NCBI GenBank assembly: GCA_037443685.1
Contig: JBBINX010000068.1
Coordinates: 1 to 12,478 of the forward strand
DNA length: 12,478 nucleotides
Direction of reading: 5' to 3'
DNA from: JAHJRJ01 sp037443685
GTDB taxonomy: Bacteria > Bacteroidota > Ignavibacteria > UBA10030 > BY39
In this document: piece after piece, positions 5,822-12,478 of the stretch
Layout: every line of letters starts with the position of its first letter
How positions within the stretch are numbered: the first letter of the stretch is position 1
The notes under the pieces: generated by a model
Database searches by the model: none
The model's input: only the letters and a program-made list of their open reading frames with translations
What the model was told of the DNA's origin: nothing
Program-made: the position numbers and the translations under genes

Positions 5822-6583
5822 ATGAAAATATTGATAAATATTTTAATGCTAACTTGCATAATTGATACTCAAGTTCTGACACAGCAAGAGGGAGAGGTTT
5901 TACCTCCTCCGAAAAAAAACATAGTACGGATGGGAGGTGCGGGTGGCTTTACTCCTTTCTTACTTTTTTGGGATGTATCAAATTTGAATGCAGCTTTTAC
6001 TGACTATACCGCGAACAATCCAAAATTATTAGACCAGCCTGTAATGCTCTTTGGTGGACAAGGTTACGGTTATATAATGTTTATAGAAAATTTTCGTATC
6101 GGTGGGATGGGTGCAGGTGGTAGTGCAAGCCGTTCTTTGATAATCGGAAATATTCAACGCGATTTAGAGATATCTGTTGGTATGGGGGGAGTTACGATGG
6201 AATATGTGATACCTGTTTCAGAACGTATAGATATTGTTACGGGAGTGATGTTAGGCGGCGGTGGTCTTAATATAAAGATACACCGGGATACTTACGGATT
6301 GAAGAAGTGGAATGAGCTAATCACCCAATGGGGTACTCCGGATAGTGTAGAAAATTTCAGAAGAGATATCGATGGGTCTTTTTTTGTTTATCAGCCTTCT
6401 ATAAACATAGAGTATGCAGTGCTCCGCTGGTTGAGTTTCAGAGTTGGCGCCAGCTATTTAGGTATGATTTCTCCAAGTTGGAAGTTAGATGAAAAATTCG
6501 ATCTTGTAGGTGTACCCACGACGCTAAGTGGGAAAGGTTTAACAATTAACGCAGGTCTATTTTTGGGTACATTTCTTTTCTAA
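5822..6583 (+). CDS. Secreted, probable outer-membrane beta-barrel protein of unknown function
   Basis: No named family is recognised. The 253-residue product has an N-terminal hydrophobic stretch (residues 2-19) with likely cleavage near T20, so it is exported. The rest is rich in Gly and aromatic residues with alternating hydrophobic patterns (for example GYGYIMFI at 81-88, VGMGGVTMEYVI at 119-130, LSFRVGASYLGM at 204-215), contains GGAGG and LGGGG turns, and ends in an aromatic-terminated strand (LFLGTFLF), the classic C-terminal signal of outer-membrane barrels. A central soluble-looking part (about 155-185) could be a loop. ATAGGAG near 5805-5811 serves as ribosome binding site. It is 12 nt upstream of the GT9 glycosyltransferase gene, so probably cotranscribed with the glycosyltransferase-protease set. 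Cys12 is not in a good lipobox. Confidence 0.6.
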   Translation: MKILINILMLTCIIDTQVLTQQEGEVLPPPKKNIVRMGGAGGFTPFLLFWDVSNLNAAFTDYTANNPKLLDQPVMLFGGQGYGYIMFIENFRIGGMGAGGSASRSLIIGNIQRDLEISVGMGGVTMEYVIPVSERIDIVTGVMLGGGGLNIKIHRDTYGLKKWNELITQWGTPDSVENFRRDIDGSFFVYQPSINIEYAVLRWLSFRVGASYLGMISPSWKLDEKFDLVGVPTTLSGKGLTINAGLFLGTFLF

Positions 6584-6595
6584 GATCATTTTGTA

Positions 6596-7732
6596 ATGAT
6601 TAAACCTTTTGCAAATTTATGGATTCGGTTATTATTCTTTTTGAAAAGTTTTCAGAAGAATAAACAAATCGACAAAACAACGGTCAAAAACATTCTATTC
6701 GCAGAGCTATCACGCATGGGTGATTTAATTTCAATCTTACCCGCAGTAAATAGGATCAAGGCACACTTCAGTGATGCAAAACTTTGCTTTGCGATTAATA
6801 AAAACTATAGCGGAATTATCGAAGCATTTTTCCCTGACGCTGTTGTATTTAAGTTCGAAAATAGCGACACGATTCGAGGTTTAATCTCCGGTATGAAATT
6901 AATGAAAAAATTTCATTTCGATCTGATTTGTAGCATGAGCCAATCTTACCGCAATGCGTATGTCTCATTAAGGTTAAATAGCCCCTATAAAGTAGGTTTT
7001 TTTGAATCATATTCTTCCTATACGCCATTTTTACATCGTAACCATATCAAAACTATAGGTTTTTCTAATTCATCGTCAGAATTGATTTATAATGAAAATA
7101 TTATTAATAGAGGGATAAAAATTTGCAAACTTTTAGGGATAAAGGACTATAAAGATGAGTTACAAAAACAAACAACATTATCTTACACAAAAAATATTCT
7201 TCAGGAAAATTCCTATACTCCTCCTTATATTTTAGTTCATCCTTTTTCTGGTTGGGAATTCAGAAACTGGAAATTAGAGAATTATGCAAATTTGATAGAC
7301 GAATTATATGATGAATATAAAATCCCTATCATTGTTATCGGATCGAAAGAAGAAAAAGCTTTTGGAGATAGTTTGAGTTTGTTGGTTAATTATTCTGATA
7401 AAATAAAATTAACTTTCGGTTCTGAACTGAAGATGCTTATCCAAATTATTTCGCGAGCTGTATTATTTATAGGTAATGATTCAGGTCCCTTACACTTAGC
7501 ATCTGCATTGGGAATTCCGTCAATCGGTTTGTTTGGTCCTGCGCCTCCTGAACTAACTGCCCCTCATTCAAATCGGAATATTCACATACATAAAAAAGTG
7601 GAATGCTGTCCTTGCGATCAGATTACATGCATAAGGCCCGACGATCCGTGTATAAATTTAATCTCTGTAGCAGAAGTATTAAATCAAACTAAAATATTAA
7701 TATCCGATTTGAAAGCAAGAAAAAATAAATAA
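6596..7732 (+). CDS. Glycosyltransferase family 9 (heptosyltransferase-like)
   Basis: This 378-residue GT-B enzyme resembles ADP-heptose:LPS heptosyltransferases, which add sugars to the LPS core at the cytosolic face of the inner membrane. The N-terminal domain has FAELSRMGDLISILP (35-49), the usual [LI]-x-x-x-G-D start, with G42-D43. The C-terminal domain has HPFSGWEFRNWKLENY (215-230), a variant of the HPGAxxxxKxWP motif, and the nucleotide-sugar loop GNDSGPLHLASALGIPSIGLFGP (293-315) with D295 and H300. A cysteine group near the end (C337, C338, C340, C345, C352) matches the CxPCxxxxC...C pattern seen in many GT9 proteins. The N-terminal 30 residues are hydrophobic and basic, possibly for membrane contact. 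No good Shine-Dalgarno sequence precedes the ATG; coupling to the gene 12 nt upstream is likely. The sugar donor and acceptor cannot be assigned. Confidence 0.88.
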   Translation: MIKPFANLWIRLLFFLKSFQKNKQIDKTTVKNILFAELSRMGDLISILPAVNRIKAHFSDAKLCFAINKNYSGIIEAFFPDAVVFKFENSDTIRGLISGMKLMKKFHFDLICSMSQSYRNAYVSLRLNSPYKVGFFESYSSYTPFLHRNHIKTIGFSNSSSELIYNENIINRGIKICKLLGIKDYKDELQKQTTLSYTKNILQENSYTPPYILVHPFSGWEFRNWKLENYANLIDELYDEYKIPIIVIGSKEEKAFGDSLSLLVNYSDKIKLTFGSELKMLIQIISRAVLFIGNDSGPLHLASALGIPSIGLFGPAPPELTAPHSNRNIHIHKKVECCPCDQITCIRPDDPCINLISVAEVLNQTKILISDLKARKNK

Positions 7733-8479
7733 ATGCACGATATAATAACGATCGCAGAAGTAAAAGTAGATGTCGTCGACGGACCCTTGATATTACAAAT
7801 ATTAGATAGGGCAATTATCGATAATGAGCAGAAACTTTTCACATACATAAACGCTCACGGAATTAACTTAGCTCAAAGGTATGATTGGTTTAAAGAATAT
7901 TTAAATAATTCTGAAGTTACTTATGCAGACGGGCAGGGTATCCGCTTAGCGAGCTTGCTGCTAAATATGAAAATTCCTCCGCTTGTTAACTTGACAAGAT
8001 GGTCGTGGAAATTACTCGAACATTGTAGGAAGAATAATTATTCTGTTTTCATATTAGGAGCAACCAACGACGTTTTATATAAAGCTGTTAAAAAAATCAA
8101 GCTTACTTTTCCTGATTTAAAAATTGTTGGGACGCATCATGGTTTCTTTCAGAAGGAGGGAAGCGAATCTGAAAAAATAGTTAAAAAAATATCTACTTCA
8201 AAACCAAATGTTTTAATAGTCGGTATGGGAATGCCCCTTCAAGAAAAGTGGATAAAAGAAAATTCTTCAAAATTAGAAGTAAATGCAATATTTAATGCAG
8301 GCAGTTGTATCGATATTATTGCCGGCGACAAAAAAGTTTGCCCCGATTGGTTATCACGTTTAGGTTTTGAGTGGTTATTTCGATTAACACAGGAACCACG
8401 ACGTTTATTTGTGAGATATATCTTTGGCAATCCAAAATTTATTTATTATATTTTTACAAGAAGAAACCGAAAGATATGA
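7733..8479 (+). CDS. WecG/TagA/CpsF family glycosyltransferase (GT26)
   Basis: Members transfer ManNAc, ManNAcA or related sugars to a polyprenyl-diphosphate-linked sugar at the cytosolic membrane face, in the making of teichoic acid linkage units, enterobacterial common antigen or exopolysaccharide. The 248-residue protein has usual family length. It shows T37 and N40 in FTYINAHG, the ADGQGI motif with D66 (the proposed catalytic base position), the VFILGAT nucleotide-binding strand (105-111), VGMGMPLQEKWI (163-174), GSCIDIIAG (190-198), and the C-terminal WLSRLGFEWLFRL...EPRRL...RY block (206-229) that in TagA mediates membrane attachment. Its ATG follows the stop of the GT9 gene without a gap, and its TGA overlaps the ATG of the protease gene (ATGA), so the three are translationally coupled. 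The product is likely an O-antigen or exopolysaccharide unit; which one is not visible. Confidence 0.92.
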   Translation: MHDIITIAEVKVDVVDGPLILQILDRAIIDNEQKLFTYINAHGINLAQRYDWFKEYLNNSEVTYADGQGIRLASLLLNMKIPPLVNLTRWSWKLLEHCRKNNYSVFILGATNDVLYKAVKKIKLTFPDLKIVGTHHGFFQKEGSESEKIVKKISTSKPNVLIVGMGMPLQEKWIKENSSKLEVNAIFNAGSCIDIIAGDKKVCPDWLSRLGFEWLFRLTQEPRRLFVRYIFGNPKFIYYIFTRRNRKI

Positions 8480-11400
8480 GTTACTCAAAAAAATATATGG
8501 TTTATCTGCTTTCTATCTTTTATTTTTGGGCAGGAATGTGTATTGCACAGGATAAAGCATTCGAGATAATCAGTCAAAATAATGATGAACTGGTCATAAA
8601 ATATATACCTCAGAAGTATGATATGAACCCAATTGAGATCAATGGGCAAACTTATTTGATACCAAGTGGTAAAACAAGTGGACTTACAAACGAAACTGGT
8701 AAACCAGGTCTTCCTGTCGAAGCAACGCTAATTGCGTTCCCACCTAATAATAGGTTGACAGCAGAAATAATCGAATCGAAATTTGAACTTGTCGAAGGTA
8801 TGAATATCGCACCTATCCCGGAAGAAAAGTATGATGAAGACGGAAATGCTGAGATTATTTATAATTTTAACTATTCGTTCTATAATACTGAGATTAGTTT
8901 TTATCCGAGTAAAATAGTTAAAATTGACCAACCGGCAATGTTCAGGAATCAAGTGGTTTCCAAATTAACTTTACATCCGATGCAATATCAGCCAGTAACG
9001 AAAACTGTTAAACTATTTACACATCTTACAATCCGTATCCGGTTTATTAATGAACCTAACGAAAAAAAAGAATGGGAGTATATTAAAGTAAGCGACAAAC
9101 ATTTTGAAATGATGTATAATTCGTTGATTTTAAATTATGCTCAATCTAAAAATTGGAGAGTTCGTGAAAAGAAAATTGATATAGAAAAAACTTCGGACCC
9201 AACTACTGCATGGTGGACAACCTCTCAACAATATTACAGAATCCCAATTGTTCAAGACGGAATGTATCGTTTAACTTTTTCGCATCTACTGAGCGCCGGT
9301 ATTAATATGCAAACTATTCCGTTACACTCTATTTCGTTATATTATAAAGGGCAATCTGTTCCAGTTGTGATTGATACAAGTGATGCGAATGCACAAAATT
9401 GGTACATCGATTTTTACGGAAATAGAAAATATGGCGATTCAACATTTTTTGATATCTACTCGGACACTAGTTATTACTTTTTAACTTGGAATGACTCACG
9501 TCCGAAGAGATTTACCATTCCACAACCCGATGCAACATCGCCCACATACCATGTTTCGAGCTACACAGCGTTTAGGCATTTCGAAAGGGATTCTAACTAC
9601 TATTACGGATATAACGATGATGAAAGAAGAACTGTTGACAACGCTCCTGGTGAAGGCTGGTACTGGTTAGATTTTACAGGTACTACCGTAAAAACAATAA
9701 CATTCTACATTGACACAATAAATTCTGGCAGATTCGATTCTGCTTTTTTTAAAGCGCGATTTCACGGAATGGCGGCTTATACACCTCCTGATACAAACAA
9801 GTCAAGACATCAAGTTAGAGTAACCTTGAATGGTAAAATTTTGGGAGAAGTATTATGGACACAAAATCAAGAATTGATATTTAAAACAAGTTTTATTGAT
9901 ACGCTTCTTAAAAAAGGGAATAATACTTTACAGATAAATTCATACATGGTAAAACTATCTAAATTTTATCTCGACTGGTTTCAGCTTACGTATAATTGTC
10001 CACTCTCTGTCGAAAATAACTATTTAGATTTTACATCAGCATCGCAACCGACATCGGATGTTTCTGCTTTCCGTATCGCTAAAGTTAATGCAGGAGGTAT
10101 AGATGTTTTTGATTTGACCAATGCAAGAAAAATTACAAATATCAATCAAGAGGCGCCTATCTGGGTATTCAAAGATACTTCTCGAACTTCAAAAAGATAT
10201 ATTGTTACGGCAACAAATCAACGTCTTATACCGCTTTATATTGCATCCCACACATTCAAAAATATTCGGTCGAATCTATCTGGTGCCGATTATATTGTTA
10301 TCACGCATTCACTATTCAAGTCGGCAGCAACAACACTGGCTAATAATCGAGCCAGTATTGGATTGAGAACAACCGTAGTTGATGTGCAGGATATCTACGA
10401 CGAATTTAACTACGGCCATCTCGAACCGCTAACTATCAAACAATTTTTGAAATATACATTTAGCAATTGGGCACTGCCGGCACCGAGCTATATTGTAATG
10501 TTCGGCGATGCGTGTCTTGATTTTAAGAAGAAATTTCCCACTACTACAAAAACTAACTTCGTTCCCGGTTATGGCATTCCAATGAGCGACAATCAATTAG
10601 TTTGTTTCGATTCTGCTATGTTTTTTATTCCCGCTATGAATATTGGAAGAATCCCCGTTGAGAATCCGATACAGGGAGGGCGGGTTGTAACTAAAATTAT
10701 CAATTACAACACTCCACCGATGGACAATTGGAATAAACGCACATTATTTATTGCAGGTGGACAGACAGACAGTGAGAGGTGGCAATTCAATACATTGTCC
10801 AATATGTTAATCAATGAATCTATCACACCCTTTCCGCTTGGTGGCGAAGCTTTTAAGGTGTACAAGAATTCCCCTGCAGTTATAGATGGTGCACAAAAAT
10901 TGTATATGCAGGGGTTAGTTAATGAGGGGATATCTTTCATTAATTTTATTGGACATTCCGGTGGAAGAATCTGGAATGTGGATATCGGAAATCCAACCGA
11001 ATTCCAAAATACGACGGGAAAGCTACCGTTTGTTAGCAGTGTAAGTTGTAATATCGGAGCATTTTACACCCAGTTCGCAAATGTGCTTTCAGAAGATTTT
11101 TTGATGGCTGACAATAGAGGTGGTATCGGTGCTTGGGCAAGCTCGGATATCGGTTCTGCACAGACTGGATATTGGCTCACAAAAAAATTTTTAGCAAATG
11201 CCGTATCTGGTGCTGCGAAGGAATCACTTAAGACACTGGGTGAGCTCACTACTTCATCTCGCATATATTTTTGGGTCATAAATGGTTCAATTGTTACGCC
11301 AACAATTATTCACACTCTGAACCTTTATCCGCTTATCGGTGATCCTTATACAAAATTAGCAATTCCTGTAAAACCTGATTTCGTAATGAGTCCAAATCAA

Positions 11401-12478
11401 ATAAAATATTTTCCAGAAAACCCAATCGCAGATAATATAATATCACTATCTATCAATGTTAAGAATTTTGGATTGATGTCTGCAGATAGCATCTTAATTT
11501 CTGTTCGGGATAATTATACCGATGAGTTAGGTATAAATAAAGGTGAAACTGACATCGTGCCACCCTTCTATATAAAATCTATTGCCTATTCCGACATAAT
11601 CAATATCGATTGGGATGTCCGTGGTAAAGCAGGTAGCCATATTTTAAAAGTTAATATCGATCCGCTCAACAGCATTATCGAAAGTATCGAGACAAATAAT
11701 TATGCAGAACTATATGTGTACGTATATCAGAATGTAATCTATCCTTTAAAACCAAAACCGTTTGCGGTAGTTCAGAGTGGCTCACAAGTTTTAAGAGTTA
11801 CTGTACCCATTGTTTTTGACTCTCTTTCTACGCCATATACTGGTTTGGGAGATTCGCTTTTATACGATAAAATCCAAACGACAAACCCCTTATCTTTTTA
11901 TTTCGAATTAGATACAGTAGTTACTTTCAATAGTCCATTCAGAATTCAATCACTACCAGTAACGCCGACGCCAGTTTATGCAGAGTGGACTACTCCAAAT
12001 TTGTTAAATGAATCTGCTTTTTTCTGGCGGGCGAGGTCATTCTCTGGTGGCAAATACGGTGCATGGACAACGAATTCTTTCATTGTTAGTGATTCGGCTT
12101 TTAGTCAAACAACAACCAAATGGAAGCAGATAAAAAATCAACAATTTTCATTAGGTGAGAAGAAAGGTATTTCACTCACAGATAGTGGAGTGACGATGAA
12201 AACAACAAATGGACTGAATATCTTTGCTCGCTCTTTGGGTGCACGTGCATATCCTGATTCGGATTATTACAGTATAATCCGAATAGGAAGTGTAACGGTT
12301 ACCGGACTTTGGTGGGAGAATGCATGGAGTTACCTTGTTGCACGAATTGACCCGCAAACGGGAAATTTTGAAGCAAAATCATATACACTTCCAACAGTCG
12401 GGCAACCGGATAGTATGTTAAAATTTTTACAAACTACACCAGTGGGATATTACGTAGCGACTGTAGTTGTGCGTGACG
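8476..12478 (+). CDS. Giant secreted gingipain-type C25 cysteine protease with CARDB and ILEI domains; 3' truncated
   Basis: The frame is open from ATG 8476 to the window end (1334 codons, no stop). A signal peptide (residues 1-25, cleavage near CIA-Q) is followed by a beta-rich pro-region; YYRIPIVQDGMYRLTFSHL (about 253-271) is typical of N-terminal parts of C25/PorU-like proteins. The catalytic domain runs from G603 (GADYIVITH) to about P964 (LYPLIGDPYTKL near its end). H827 in FINFIGHSGGRIW and C858 in VSCNIGAF form the expected His/Cys dyad, 31 residues apart. Then come a CARDB-like Ig domain (968-1083), a beta-sandwich segment with a Fn3-like end (about 1095-1204, FFWRARSFSGGKYGAWT) and an ILEI-like domain (about 1240-1334, WSYLVARIDPQTG). 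Such proteins are usually type IX secretion substrates with a C-terminal sorting domain, which would lie beyond the edge. It is probably not PorU itself, given length and extra domains. It overlaps the GT26 gene by 4 nt. Confidence 0.88.
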   Translation, partial: MSYSKKYMVYLLSIFYFWAGMCIAQDKAFEIISQNNDELVIKYIPQKYDMNPIEINGQTYLIPSGKTSGLTNETGKPGLPVEATLIAFPPNNRLTAEIIESKFELVEGMNIAPIPEEKYDEDGNAEIIYNFNYSFYNTEISFYPSKIVKIDQPAMFRNQVVSKLTLHPMQYQPVTKTVKLFTHLTIRIRFINEPNEKKEWEYIKVSDKHFEMMYNSLILNYAQSKNWRVREKKIDIEKTSDPTTAWWTTSQQYYRIPIVQDGMYRLTFSHLLSAGINMQTIPLHSISLYYKGQSVPVVIDTSDANAQNWYIDFYGNRKYGDSTFFDIYSDTSYYFLTWNDSRPKRFTIPQPDATSPTYHVSSYTAFRHFERDSNYYYGYNDDERRTVDNAPGEGWYWLDFTGTTVKTITFYIDTINSGRFDSAFFKARFHGMAAYTPPDTNKSRHQVRVTLNGKILGEVLWTQNQELIFKTSFIDTLLKKGNNTLQINSYMVKLSKFYLDWFQLTYNCPLSVENNYLDFTSASQPTSDVSAFRIAKVNAGGIDVFDLTNARKITNINQEAPIWVFKDTSRTSKRYIVTATNQRLIPLYIASHTFKNIRSNLSGADYIVITHSLFKSAATTLANNRASIGLRTTVVDVQDIYDEFNYGHLEPLTIKQFLKYTFSNWALPAPSYIVMFGDACLDFKKKFPTTTKTNFVPGYGIPMSDNQLVCFDSAMFFIPAMNIGRIPVENPIQGGRVVTKIINYNTPPMDNWNKRTLFIAGGQTDSERWQFNTLSNMLINESITPFPLGGEAFKVYKNSPAVIDGAQKLYMQGLVNEGISFINFIGHSGGRIWNVDIGNPTEFQNTTGKLPFVSSVSCNIGAFYTQFANVLSEDFLMADNRGGIGAWASSDIGSAQTGYWLTKKFLANAVSGAAKESLKTLGELTTSSRIYFWVINGSIVTPTIIHTLNLYPLIGDPYTKLAIPVKPDFVMSPNQIKYFPENPIADNIISLSINVKNFGLMSADSILISVRDNYTDELGINKGETDIVPPFYIKSIAYSDIINIDWDVRGKAGSHILKVNIDPLNSIIESIETNNYAELYVYVYQNVIYPLKPKPFAVVQSGSQVLRVTVPIVFDSLSTPYTGLGDSLLYDKIQTTNPLSFYFELDTVVTFNSPFRIQSLPVTPTPVYAEWTTPNLLNESAFFWRARSFSGGKYGAWTTNSFIVSDSAFSQTTTKWKQIKNQQFSLGEKKGISLTDSGVTMKTTNGLNIFARSLGARAYPDSDYYSIIRIGSVTVTGLWWENAWSYLVARIDPQTGNFEAKSYTLPTVGQPDSMLKFLQTTPVGYYVATVVVRD

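Noticed and set aside
8533..8541. Cys22 of the C25 protease as a lipoprotein lipobox cysteine.
   Set aside because: The residues before it are A-G-M; Met at -1 does not fit the lipobox, and a signal peptidase I site follows at CIA-Q.
10121..10366. An 81-codon + strand frame and several - strand frames (8728-8952, 10704-10940, 11064-11279, 12172-12357) in the right third.
   Set aside because: All lie inside the continuous C25 protease frame, which has a signal peptide, catalytic motifs and domain order.
1..12478. CRISPR arrays, insertion sequences, transposase genes, rRNA and complete tRNA genes.
   Set aside because: I read both strands for these and saw no direct-repeat array, no transposase motif and no complete cloverleaf; only the 18-base tmRNA-like end at 311-328 remains.

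Overview
The window is AT-rich DNA carrying genes on the + strand only; I found no credible gene on the - strand. Its content points to the Bacteroidota/Chlorobiota/Ignavibacteria group. It has a gingipain-type C25 protease of the kind exported by type IX secretion, a Gram-negative GT9 heptosyltransferase-like enzyme, an outer-membrane beta-barrel candidate and one TAnnTTTG promoter-like box. This assignment is inferred from gene families, not from a phylogenetic marker.

Left edge (1-451): the last 66 codons of a membrane-anchored protein that resembles the C-terminus of poly-gamma-glutamate system proteins (PgsW type). An AT-rich gap follows, with an inverted repeat, an 18-base stretch that reads like the 3' end of a tmRNA (or tRNA) without the rest of the molecule, and a strong intrinsic terminator.

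First cluster (452-2895): tryptophanase, then a zinc-ribbon Yip1-like membrane protein, then a minimal HExxH metalloprotease. Spacing is 3 nt and then a 13-nt overlap, so the three are probably one transcript. Next, after about 105 nt and with its own strong ribosome binding site, comes a secreted helical protein (3001-3726) made of two copies of a His-containing domain, then a hairpin.

Second cluster (3949-12478): a long-chain fatty acyl-CoA synthetase, 52 nt later a secreted beta-barrel candidate, then three tightly coupled genes: a GT9 glycosyltransferase, a GT26 (WecG/TagA/CpsF) glycosyltransferase with zero spacing, and a very long C25 protease overlapping by 4 nt and running off the right edge. 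The protease has signal peptide, pro-region, C25 catalytic domain with the His/Cys dyad, CARDB-like domain, a beta-sandwich segment and an ILEI (FAM3/PANDER-type) domain at the window end. The cluster suggests joint production of a surface glycan and a secreted protease; this link is inference.

The points most worth following up are the C25-ILEI fusion in a glycosyltransferase operon, the duplicated three-histidine domain, the tmRNA-like 3' end without a body, and the tryptophanase, whose residues that separate tryptophanase from tyrosine phenol-lyase are all of the tryptophanase kind on a lyase-like backbone.
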